From positions 1-11,624 of the forward strand of contig JBGPKX010000183.1 of assembly GCA_041486185.1 (NCBI GenBank): a stretch of 11,624 nt of DNA. Direction: 5' to 3'. Position 1 is the stretch's first letter, and each line of letters begins with the position of its first letter. The notes under the pieces were generated by a model. It saw only the letters and a program-made list of their open reading frames with translations. It had not been told where the DNA came from and ran no database searches. The stretch comes from QHXW01 sp041486185 (GTDB lineage: Bacteria; Acidobacteriota; Terriglobia; Bryobacterales; Bryobacteraceae). Position numbers and translations under genes: made by a program. Shown here piece after piece: positions 1 to 6,974 of this stretch.

Positions 1-1422
1 AACGAGCTGATCGTCGCGGAGGTGCTGCAGAGCGCCGAGGCGATGAAGGCCGCCGTCACGCACCTCGAGCAGTACATGGAGAAGGCCGAATCGAGCACGC
101 GCGGCAAGGTGCTGCTCGCCACGGTGAAGGGCGACGTCCACGATATAGGCAAGAACCTGGTCGAGATCATTCTCAGCAACAACGGTTATCGCGTCATCAA
201 CTTGGGGATCAAAGTCCCGCCCGAGAGACTCATCGAGGCGTTTCGCGAGCATGCGCCCGACGCCATTGGCCTCTCCGGTCTGCTGGTCAAAAGCGCCCAG
301 CAGATGGTGATCACCGCGGGCGATCTCAAGGAAAACGATATCCACGTACCGTTGCTGGTGGGCGGAGCGGCGCTCTCGGAGAAATTTACCGTCGGCAAAA
401 TCGCGCCGGCGTACGGCGAAGCCGTCTGTTATGCCAAGGACGCCATGACCGGCTTGCGGCTGATGAACGAGCTGATGGATCCCAGTCGGCGCGATGCTGT
501 ACGGCAGGTCCACACGCACGTGGTCCCTCCAATGGAGATCGAGCGGCCGGCGGAAGCCCCGGTGGCGGTCACGGAAAACCGCAGCCACAAAGTCCGGACG
601 GACCTTGCGATTCCCGCCGCGCCGTATCTCGAACGCAAAGTGCGCGACGTGCCGCAGCTCGCCGAACTCTGGAGCTACATCAACCCGCATATGCTCTACG
701 GGCGGCACTTGGGCTATAAGGGCCACTTCGAAAGACATCTGGCGGAGCACAACGAGAAGGCGCTCGAGCTGTATCACATGGTCGAGGAGCTGAAGCACGA
801 AGCCGCGCCGTTCATGAAAGTGAAGGCGGTATGGCAATTCTTCGAGGCCGAGCGCGACGGCAACGCTATCCACCTGTTCACGCCTGGCTCCGGAACGCCG
901 ATCCACACGTTTCACTTTGGCCGGCAGCGGCGCGACGACGGCCTGTCGCTGAGCGATTACATCCTCGGTCCTGTGGATGGCGCGCGCGATCACCTGGCGC
1001 TATTTGTGGTCACCGCAGGTGCGGGCGTTCGTGAGAAGAGCGAGGAGCTGAAGCAGGCGGGCTTATATTTCAAAGCGCATGCACTGCAGGCGCTGGCCAT
1101 CGAAACCGCCGAAGGAACGGCCGAGTGGCTGCACCGCCGCATCCGTGAGGACTGGGGATTCCCCGATGCTCCCACCATGACCATGCAGGAGCGCTTTACC
1201 TCGCGCTACCGCGGCAAGCGCTACAGCTTCGGCTATCCCGCGTGCCCCAATCTCGACGATCAGCAGGGTATCTGGAAACTGTTGCAGCCTGACGAAATCG
1301 GCGTTCACCTCACGGAAGGCATGATGATGGAGCCTGAGGCCAGCGTCAGCGCGCTGGTGTTCCACCACCCGGACTGCGCGTACTTCACGGCCAGCGAAGA
1401 GACCGAAGAAGTACTGGTGTAG
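1..1422 (+). CDS. metH: Cobalamin-dependent methionine synthase, C-terminal part (5' end outside window)
   Basis: MetH transfers a methyl group from methyltetrahydrofolate to homocysteine through enzyme-bound cobalamin, in the cytoplasm. The frame is open from base 1 (N-E-L-I-V-A-E-V-L-Q), so the gene starts upstream; the GTG at 22 is an internal valine, not a start. The first ~25 codons match the end of the helical cap. A Rossmann-type B12-binding domain follows (~nt 95-480), with the motif G-D-V-H-D-I-G at 130-150; His at 139-141 is the expected lower axial cobalt ligand. After a linker, the AdoMet-binding reactivation domain spans ~nt 600-1400, with G-Y-P-A-C-P at 1231-1248. Where E. coli MetH has R-P-A-P-G before Y-P-A-C-P, this protein has R-Y-S-F-G; the arginine is kept, and I recall this variant from cyanobacteria and Acidobacteria. 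The missing part would be the homocysteine- and folate-binding modules. The frame is intact to its TAG stop. Identification is very secure. Confidence 0.97.
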   Translation, partial: NELIVAEVLQSAEAMKAAVTHLEQYMEKAESSTRGKVLLATVKGDVHDIGKNLVEIILSNNGYRVINLGIKVPPERLIEAFREHAPDAIGLSGLLVKSAQQMVITAGDLKENDIHVPLLVGGAALSEKFTVGKIAPAYGEAVCYAKDAMTGLRLMNELMDPSRRDAVRQVHTHVVPPMEIERPAEAPVAVTENRSHKVRTDLAIPAAPYLERKVRDVPQLAELWSYINPHMLYGRHLGYKGHFERHLAEHNEKALELYHMVEELKHEAAPFMKVKAVWQFFEAERDGNAIHLFTPGSGTPIHTFHFGRQRRDDGLSLSDYILGPVDGARDHLALFVVTAGAGVREKSEELKQAGLYFKAHALQALAIETAEGTAEWLHRRIREDWGFPDAPTMTMQERFTSRYRGKRYSFGYPACPNLDDQQGIWKLLQPDEIGVHLTEGMMMEPEASVSALVFHHPDCAYFTASEETEEVLV

Positions 1423-1432
1423 TGTGCGGGAG

Positions 1433-1471
1433 CCTGCGGCCTTCCTGTCCGGCCGAGCGACAGGCCGCAGG
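1433..1471 (+). terminator. Hairpin after metH, possible terminator or dispersed palindrome
   Basis: A perfect 10-bp inverted repeat, cctgcggcct (1433-1442) with aggccgcagg (1462-1471), begins 10 bases after the metH stop. An alternative fold pairs 1433-1439 with 1465-1471 and 1444-1449 (cctgtc) with 1459-1464 (gacagg), giving 13 pairs with a 4-base bulge. Only gtttcccc follows, without a real T tract, so it is a weak intrinsic terminator at best. It could equally be a REP-like dispersed palindrome. Confidence 0.5.
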
Positions 1472-1546
1472 TTTCCCCAAGAAACGGATAGCCCTGCGCT
1501 ACTCCTCCGCTTCACCCCAGGAGAATTGCTCTTCGCCCCGGTGACA

Positions 1547-1575
1547 TAGGCACTCGCCAAACGTCTCGCTATACT
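1547..1575 (+). promoter_or_regulatory. Candidate promoter of the kinase-regulator operon
   Basis: A -10-like TATACT (1570-1575, 5 of 6 matches to the consensus) lies 17 bases after a -35-like TAGGCA (1547-1552, 4 of 6). A start site ~7 bases beyond the -10 would fall near 1582, leaving a leader of only about 8 bases before the ATG at 1590. This fits the absence of a Shine-Dalgarno sequence there. It was read by eye against the sigma-70 consensus and is not proven. Confidence 0.4.
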
Positions 1576-1589
1576 GCGGCCAATACGCC

Positions 1590-2711
1590 ATGCGCAAACA
1601 CCGCTGGGTGCCCGGGATTGTCATTTTCGCTTCATGGTCGCTGTTTGCTGCGTTCATGGCGCTCGAGGAGCACTATACCGCACAAGTCATCGGCAAACCG
1701 ATGACCTGGGCCTACACCTTCCGCGCGGAATTCACATACGCGTATCTGTGGGCGTTGTTGACGCCCTGCATACTCTGGCTGGCGAAGCGTTTTCCCGTGG
1801 ACTACCGGAGCTGGTACCGCATGGCGCCACTGCATGCGGCCGCCTGCGTTCTGATCGTTACCGTTCAGAAGAGTGCATACATCCTGTTGGTCCCCGCCTA
1901 TAGCCCCCAATGGCGAGTGCACGACCTGTCGAGCTGGCTGCGGTCGGTTACGGTGAGCCTGGATTACGGCGTCCTGCTCTATGGGATCGTCCTGCTGATC
2001 CACCACACCGTGGAGTATTACGCGCGCTACCAGAAGGGCCGCGTCAGAGCCTCGCAACTGGAGACCCGGCTGGCCCAGGCGCAGCTTAACGCGCTCAAAA
2101 TGCAATTGCACCCGCATTTTCTTTTCAACACGCTGCACAGCATCTCGACGCTGGTGAACGAAGATCCCGAAGCCGCGGAGGCGATGATCGCCCGCTTGAG
2201 CGAGTTGTTGCGTCTCTCCCTCGAAAACACCGGAGCGCAGGAAGTTCCGCTCAGCCAGGAACTGGAATTCGTCGAGCGTTATCTCGAAATCGAACAGATT
2301 CGTTTCGAGGACCGTTTGCGGATCCAGTTCGATATCGATCCAAGAACCCTCGACGCGCAGGTGCCGAATCTGATTCTCCAACCACTGGTTGAAAATGCCA
2401 TCCGGCACGGAATCGGGCAGAATTCGGGAGGGAAAGTCGAGATCCGCGCGAGCCTGGTGGAAGGCAAGTTACTGTTACAAGTCTTAGATGACGGCGTTGG
2501 GCTGGCCGGCGAGTGTTCCAATCGTCCGGGTTTGGGACTGACCAATACGCGCGCGCGCCTTGAGACAATTTACGGTAAGGCGCATGACTTTGTTCTGCGC
2601 AACGCGTCTAATGGTGGAGCAGAGGCGGCGATTCGGATTCCTTTCCGCCCGCAAGCTCAGCCGGCAGGTCATGACAGGAACGGCAAAAATCAAGACGCTG
2701 ATAGTGGATGA
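1590..2711 (+). CDS. LytS/YehU-type sensor histidine kinase (373 aa)
   Basis: This is a membrane histidine kinase of the His_kinase (PF06580) family, which autophosphorylates and passes phosphate to a LytTR response regulator. Four hydrophobic segments are visible at about residues 7-25, 50-67, 79-102 and 121-142, joined by short loops, so there is no large extracytoplasmic sensor. A charged helical linker (~143-172) leads into the family signature Q-L-H-P-H-F-L-F-N; His176 (nt 2115-2117) is the likely phosphoacceptor. The ATPase domain shows the N box L-V-E-N-A-I-R-H-G with Asn269, D-D-G-V-G-L at 300-305 and G-L-G-L-T-N at 314-319. Length is usual for the family. No Shine-Dalgarno sequence precedes the ATG; the start was chosen because it gives a complete first helix and lies just after a promoter-like sequence. 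The last 41 bases overlap the regulator gene. The signal is unknown. Confidence 0.93.
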   Translation: MRKHRWVPGIVIFASWSLFAAFMALEEHYTAQVIGKPMTWAYTFRAEFTYAYLWALLTPCILWLAKRFPVDYRSWYRMAPLHAAACVLIVTVQKSAYILLVPAYSPQWRVHDLSSWLRSVTVSLDYGVLLYGIVLLIHHTVEYYARYQKGRVRASQLETRLAQAQLNALKMQLHPHFLFNTLHSISTLVNEDPEAAEAMIARLSELLRLSLENTGAQEVPLSQELEFVERYLEIEQIRFEDRLRIQFDIDPRTLDAQVPNLILQPLVENAIRHGIGQNSGGKVEIRASLVEGKLLLQVLDDGVGLAGECSNRPGLGLTNTRARLETIYGKAHDFVLRNASNGGAEAAIRIPFRPQAQPAGHDRNGKNQDADSG

Positions 2712-3450
2712 CGAGACACTGGCGCGCCGCCGAATTCGCCGGCTCCTGGCGGCGGAGAGCGATGTGGAAGTGATCGGCGAGTGCGGCGATCCCCAGAAAG
2801 CCATCAGCGTCATTCAGGAGCGCAATCCGGACCTGGTTTTTCTAGACATTCAGATGCCCGGAGTGGATGGGTTCGGCGTGCTGGAATCCTTGCCTCCGCG
2901 AAGCACACCTGCGGTCATCTTCGTTACGGCTTTCGATCGGTACGCGCTGCGCGCTTTCGACGTGCATGCGCTGGATTATCTGCTGAAGCCGTTCGACCGC
3001 GCGCGTTTCCGCCGGGCGCTCGATCGCGCGCGCGTCCAACTCCGGCACCAGGCCGGCGCCACGCTGGACCTTCGCCTCACCACGCTGCTCGACAGCCTGG
3101 GCAGCCGGCCCAAGCAGATGGATCGCGTGGTGATCAAATCGGCGGGCCGGATCATGTTCTTGCGGACCGACGAGATCGACTGGATCGAGGCCGCGGATAA
3201 CTACGTGCGCCTGCACGTGGGCTCGGAATCGCACCTGCTTCGCGAAACGCTGGGCTCGCTCGAAGGCCGTCTGGATGCGAGCAGGTTCATGCGAATCCAT
3301 CGCTCGACGGTTGTAAACATCGATCGCATGAAAGAATTGCAGCCGTGGTTTCACGGCGACTACGTGGTCATCCTGCAGGACGGCACGCGGCTGAATTTGA
3401 GCCGCACTTACCGCGATAAAGTCATCGAATTACTCGGAGAAATCTTTTAA
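2671..3450 (+). CDS. LytTR-family response regulator (259 aa)
   Basis: This is the cytoplasmic transcription regulator partnered with the upstream kinase. The receiver domain (~residues 7-120) has the acidic pair D13-D14, phosphoacceptor D59 in F-L-D-I-Q-M-P-G, T86 and K106 in L-L-K-P-F-D. The LytTR DNA-binding domain (~151-255) has the typical stretches I-D-W-I-E-A-A-D-N-Y-V and F-M-R-I-H-R-S-T-V-V-N. The frame is open upstream to a TTG at 2560, but that would add 37 residues unlike a receiver and lies inside the kinase ATPase domain; the ATG at 2671 puts the receiver at the N terminus as usual. It overlaps the kinase gene by 41 bases, implying one transcript and translational coupling; only a weak cagg precedes the start. 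Targets are unknown. Autoregulation or control of the downstream receptor gene are possibilities only. Confidence 0.94.
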   Translation: MTGTAKIKTLIVDDETLARRRIRRLLAAESDVEVIGECGDPQKAISVIQERNPDLVFLDIQMPGVDGFGVLESLPPRSTPAVIFVTAFDRYALRAFDVHALDYLLKPFDRARFRRALDRARVQLRHQAGATLDLRLTTLLDSLGSRPKQMDRVVIKSAGRIMFLRTDEIDWIEAADNYVRLHVGSESHLLRETLGSLEGRLDASRFMRIHRSTVVNIDRMKELQPWFHGDYVVILQDGTRLNLSRTYRDKVIELLGEIF

Positions 3451-3515
3451 TTCCGCGACGGACTGCCCCGTCCGACGGGACACCCACCCCACCTGACTAT
3501 ATCCTCACCCCATTT

Positions 3516-3545
3516 TTGTTCTAAATCTCAAGAATGCCCGATAAG
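3516..3545 (+). promoter_or_regulatory. Weak candidate promoter of the TonB-receptor gene
   Basis: TTGTTC (3516-3521) and GATAAG (3540-3545) are separated by 18 bases and match the sigma-70 boxes at 3 of 6 and 4 of 6 positions. Transcription from here would start near 3552, just before the paired hairpins, giving a leader of about 78 bases. The match is weak; a different sigma factor or the kinase-operon promoter could also serve the gene. Confidence 0.25.
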
Positions 3546-3558
3546 GTGGAGTAAGTCC

Positions 3559-3590
3559 GGACGCGGCATTGCGTCCATGTAAAAGCCGCG
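3559..3590 (+). promoter_or_regulatory. Two mutually exclusive hairpins in the leader of the TonB-receptor gene
   Basis: Hairpin A is ggacgc (3559-3564), loop ggcatt, gcgtcc (3571-3576): a perfect 6-bp stem. Hairpin B is cgcggc (3562-3567) with gccgcg (3585-3590): also a perfect 6-bp stem. They share bases 3562-3564 and B's left arm reaches into A's loop, so they cannot both form fully. This could be an attenuator or RNA switch, or chance in GC-rich DNA. No known riboswitch motif, including the cobalamin type, is recognisable. Confidence 0.4.
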
Positions 3591-3618
3591 ATTTATCCGT
3601 AGGGGCAGCAGATAACTT

Positions 3619-3623
3619 AGGAG
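3619..3623 (+). promoter_or_regulatory. Ribosome binding site of the TonB-receptor gene
   Basis: AGGAG lies 6 bases before the ATG at 3630, in an A/T-rich spacer. It is the clearest Shine-Dalgarno sequence in the window and fixes the start of the receptor gene. Confidence 0.85.
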
Positions 3624-3629
3624 TATTAA

Positions 3630-6600
3630 ATGCGTAAACTTACGTTAATGATTGTCTTTTTGTGTGGCTGTGCCGGCGTAATGACCCCGGCCCTGCGTGC
3701 GCAAGCCACCGACGGCAACCTTGTGGGCGCCGTAGCAGACGCGAGCGGCGGTGTCATCGGCGGAGCCACCACCCAGTTAGTCAACATGGCTACGGGTGTT
3801 ACGCACACTTCTATAGCCGATGCGGCGGGTCTCTATCGTTATAGCAACGTCACGACGGGCACATACAAGCTGACCGTGGGCGCACCCGGATTTAACACGG
3901 AAACGCTGCGGGATGTCAGGGTTGAGCTGAACAAGACGACTACTGCCAACGTCAGGCTGCAAATCGGGGCTGTGGAGACACAAGTGGAAGTCATGGAGGC
4001 GCCTGCTCTGATCGACACCACCACCGCGCACATTGCGTCGACGTTCGACAGCCGGCAGGCTCTCGATCTGCCCGCCTCCGTGCTGCCACTCGGTGTGATC
4101 AATCTCTCGCTGCTTAGTGCCGGCGTGTCGAGCAGCGGCGGCGTCGGCCTGGGCGACGGACCCTCCATCGGCGGCCAGCGGCCACGCAACAACAATTTCA
4201 ACGTAGAGGGCGTGGACAACAACCGGAAAGACACCACGGGCCACAGCCTCTACGTTCCCAACGAGGCCGTGGGGGAGTTCAGCATTCTGCAAAATCAGTT
4301 CTCCGCCGAATTCGGCCACTCTACCGGCGGCCAGTTCAATACCGTTGTCAAGAGCGGCGGTAACGACGTGCACGGTTCCGTCTATGAATACTTTCAAAAC
4401 CGCAACTTGAACGCCGTGGATGAGAGTTCAGCGCGACAGGGCATCCGGTCCAACCCACGATACGACCAGAACGTGCTGGGCGCGACCGTGGGCGGTCCCA
4501 TCATCCGGAACAAGCTGTTTTACTTTGGCGATTTCGAATACAACCCGGTCGGCCAGTCCTCGACGGCAGCCAGCGCGACTCTGGCCCCGACCGCCGCGGG
4601 TTACCAGACCTTGTCGTCGATGAGCGGCATTTCACAAACCAATCTTGGCGTTCTCGAAAAGTATCTCAGCCCCGCTACGGCGGCCACGGGTACAACACCG
4701 GTAAATGGCGTGGACATTCCGATCGGGATCCTGCCCATTCAGTTCCCGTCTTTTACCAACGCTTATAACTGGGTAGCCAGCGTGGACTACAACCTGTCGG
4801 CACGCGATCAACTGCGCGGCCGTTATTTGGGCAATGACGTGTCGGGAATCGATCCTGAAGTGTCGCCTAACCTGCCGGCGTTCTCCCAGAACCGGACCAC
4901 TACCGCCAAACTGGTTTCGCTCTCCGAATTCCATAATTTTTCCGCCAACCTGCTGAACGAGGTGCGCCTGGCTTACAGCCGGTTCAATGACTTGATTCCG
5001 TCCGGTAACTTCTCCTTTCCCGGATTGGATGTCTTTCCCAATATCCAGATTGACCAGGACCTGAACGTGCAGCTCGGTCCCTACTCGCAGGCCCCGTCTG
5101 GCGTCGTGCTGGGGACTTATCAGGTTGTCGATAATCTCAGCTATACGCGGAGCAGGCACACCATGAAATTCGGATTCGACGGCCGCAAGTACATCTCGCC
5201 GAGCCGCTTCATTCAGCGGGTTCGCGGTGATTACGAATACACGAATCTGGCGCGCTACTTGCTCGATCTCAACCCGGACGAATTGGCGGAGCGCAACCCG
5301 ACCGGCGTGCCGTTCTCGGGCAACCAGTTGGACACTTATTGGTACGTGAATGACGACTACCGGCTGCGGCGCAACCTGACCCTGAATCTCGGTCTCCGCT
5401 ACGAATACAAGGGCATCGCCGAGGGTTACAAGCTGCAGCGGCTGAATGCTATCTCCGACGTTCCAGGCCTGATCGAATTCCGCGAGCCGCGTGCGCAGAA
5501 GAAAAACTTCGCGCCGCGCCTGGGTCTAGCCTGGTCCCCGGGACAGAGCGGCAATACCTCTATTCGCGCCGGCTTCGGCATGGGTTACGACGTGCTGTTC
5601 GACAATTTCGGCAGCAACGCCAAGCCGCCCCAGTTGCAGACGACCGTTGACGTCGACGTCCGCCAGAATATCGCCGGCTTCCTGAAGAACGGCGGCATTC
5701 CGGTGACCGCCCAGCCGGGTCAACTGTCGCAAGCCGACGCGCGCGCTTTCACGGCGGCCTACATTCCGGACCAGATGCTGCCGTACTCCATCCAGTGGAA
5801 CCTGGGCGTGCAGCATGTGTTCCACAACGATTACAGCGTTGAAGTGCGTTATGTGGGCACGCGTGGTGTGCACCTGTACGTGCAGAACCGGCTCAACGGG
5901 TTCGCGCCGGTGACTGCATCCAATTCCTTGCCCACATACCTGCAGCGGCCATCGCAAGGCGAGCTCGACAGCCTCAAGCTCACGCTCAACCAGCTCACCT
6001 CAATCCCGGCTTTCCTGCCGCAGTTCGAAAACGCCGGTTTCTTGAGCTATATCACCACGTTTCAGTCGCGCGGAAACTCGATCTATCACGGCCTGGCAAC
6101 TGAGGTGACGCGCCGCTTTTCACGCGGCCTTCTGTTCAAAGGGGCCTACACATGGAGCCACAACATCGATGACAGCACCGCCGATCTCGCGTCGACGCTG
6201 TTAACGCCGCGCCGGCCGCAAGACCCGCAGGACCTTGGCCCGGAGCGTGCCAGCTCCATGCTGGATCGCCGCCAGCGCCTGACCATGACCTGGGTGTGGG
6301 ATGCTCCGTGGTTCGCGCACAGCAGCAATTGGTTCGGGCGAAATCTCATCGGCAACGTGAGCTTCGCCGGCACCTACACCGCCGAGTCTCCCGAGTACGC
6401 GACCGTGCAGAGCGGCATCGATTCCAATCTGAATAACGATACCGCCGCCGACCGCGCCATCATCAATCCCGCCGGAGATGCAAACCTTGGAAGCAAGGTC
6501 ATCCCGCTCGTCAATAGCGCCGGCGATACGGTGGCGTACCTGGCAACAAACCCGAACGCGCGCTATATCAAAGCCGGACCGGGCGCGTACCCTAACGGCG

Positions 6601-6881
6601 GCCGAAACACTCTGCCCCTGCGCGGCATTAACAACTTCGATGTCTCGGCGGTGAAGAGCTTCTCCATCACGGAGAGAAAAAAGCTCGAGTTCCGCGCCAT
6701 GTTTTTTAACGCGTTCAACCATCCGCAATTTACGCCCGGCAGCTTCAACACGGTTCAGCCCGTGGCGCGCGTCGCAACCCGCAACAACCTGATTCCCGGC
6801 AACCCGCTGTTCAACGATCCCACACAAGTGTTCGAAAGCAACGCGCGGAATGTGACGCTGGCGGCACGCTTTACCTTTTGA
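3630..6881 (+). CDS. TonB-dependent receptor, Oar-like, with carboxypeptidase regulatory-like domain (1083 aa)
   Basis: This is an outer-membrane beta-barrel transporter of the Oar-like class, which is expanded in Acidobacteriota and thought to import large or complex substrates using TonB energy. A signal peptide covers residues 1-26 (Arg/Lys start, hydrophobic stretch, likely cut after A-Q-A). A CarboxypepD_reg-like beta-sandwich (~30-113) has the typical G-L-Y-R-Y and G-T-Y-K-L-T-V elements. The plug region (~120-260) includes S-I-G-G-Q-R and N-N-F-N-V-E-G-V-D-N, then a long barrel containing family stretches such as L-D-R-R-Q-R and F-N-A-F-N-H-P-Q-F. The protein ends in R-F-T-F, the C-terminal aromatic expected for barrel assembly. 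Length is normal for the class. It lies 179 bases after the LytTR regulator on the same strand and converges with the Ig-repeat gene. The substrate cannot be read from the sequence; no TonB-linked enzyme or SusD-like partner is in the window. Confidence 0.95.
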   Translation: MRKLTLMIVFLCGCAGVMTPALRAQATDGNLVGAVADASGGVIGGATTQLVNMATGVTHTSIADAAGLYRYSNVTTGTYKLTVGAPGFNTETLRDVRVELNKTTTANVRLQIGAVETQVEVMEAPALIDTTTAHIASTFDSRQALDLPASVLPLGVINLSLLSAGVSSSGGVGLGDGPSIGGQRPRNNNFNVEGVDNNRKDTTGHSLYVPNEAVGEFSILQNQFSAEFGHSTGGQFNTVVKSGGNDVHGSVYEYFQNRNLNAVDESSARQGIRSNPRYDQNVLGATVGGPIIRNKLFYFGDFEYNPVGQSSTAASATLAPTAAGYQTLSSMSGISQTNLGVLEKYLSPATAATGTTPVNGVDIPIGILPIQFPSFTNAYNWVASVDYNLSARDQLRGRYLGNDVSGIDPEVSPNLPAFSQNRTTTAKLVSLSEFHNFSANLLNEVRLAYSRFNDLIPSGNFSFPGLDVFPNIQIDQDLNVQLGPYSQAPSGVVLGTYQVVDNLSYTRSRHTMKFGFDGRKYISPSRFIQRVRGDYEYTNLARYLLDLNPDELAERNPTGVPFSGNQLDTYWYVNDDYRLRRNLTLNLGLRYEYKGIAEGYKLQRLNAISDVPGLIEFREPRAQKKNFAPRLGLAWSPGQSGNTSIRAGFGMGYDVLFDNFGSNAKPPQLQTTVDVDVRQNIAGFLKNGGIPVTAQPGQLSQADARAFTAAYIPDQMLPYSIQWNLGVQHVFHNDYSVEVRYVGTRGVHLYVQNRLNGFAPVTASNSLPTYLQRPSQGELDSLKLTLNQLTSIPAFLPQFENAGFLSYITTFQSRGNSIYHGLATEVTRRFSRGLLFKGAYTWSHNIDDSTADLASTLLTPRRPQDPQDLGPERASSMLDRRQRLTMTWVWDAPWFAHSSNWFGRNLIGNVSFAGTYTAESPEYATVQSGIDSNLNNDTAADRAIINPAGDANLGSKVIPLVNSAGDTVAYLATNPNARYIKAGPGAYPNGGRNTLPLRGINNFDVSAVKSFSITERKKLEFRAMFFNAFNHPQFTPGSFNTVQPVARVATRNNLIPGNPLFNDPTQVFESNARNVTLAARFTF

Positions 6882-6929
6882 TTCGGGGGCGCGCTTGCGC
6901 TCTCCTGTTGCGGTGCTTCCGTCATCGCT

Positions 6930-6972
6930 GGACAGGCAGGAATGCCTGTCCTACAGGAATGCCTGTCCTACA
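6930..6972. repeat. Hairpin with tandemly duplicated 17-bp arm between convergent genes
   Basis: ggacaggca (6930-6938), loop ggaa (6939-6942) and tgcctgtcc (6943-6951) form a perfect 9-bp stem. The 17-bp unit caggaatgcctgtccta occurs twice head to tail (6937-6953 and 6954-6970), so a second copy of the right arm lies at 6960-6968 and could pair with the same left arm. The element sits 48 bases after the receptor stop and 5 bases from the stop codon of the minus-strand gene. There is no T tract on either side. It may act as a shared 3' end structure or be a copy of a dispersed palindrome. Confidence 0.75.
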
Positions 6973-6974
6973 TG

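Noticed and set aside
1063..1560. 165-residue minus-strand frame across the end of metH
   Set aside because: It is antisense to the conserved MetH AdoMet-binding domain, with no family resemblance or start signal; GC-rich DNA commonly yields such frames.
2560..2670. TTG start at 2560 for the response regulator, giving 296 residues
   Set aside because: The extra 37 residues lie inside the kinase ATPase coding region and do not resemble a receiver. ATG 2671 places the receiver at the N terminus as expected.
3460..3475. Terminator after the response regulator (cggac/gtccg)
   Set aside because: The stem is only 5 bp and is not followed by a T tract; too weak to annotate as a terminator.
3451..3629. 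Cobalamin riboswitch linking MetH and a B12-type TonB receptor
   Set aside because: No B12-box-like sequence is visible, and the receptor is Oar-like with a carboxypeptidase regulatory-like domain, not BtuB-like.
3641..3649. TACGTTAAT, a match to the remembered LytTR half-site consensus, near the receptor start
   Set aside because: It lies within codons 4-7 of the receptor and has no partner half-site one helical spacing (~21 bases) upstream or downstream, so a chance match is likely.
6937..6970. CRISPR-like repeat
   Set aside because: Only two head-to-tail 17-bp copies with no spacer and no cas genes; this is a tandem duplication within a palindrome.
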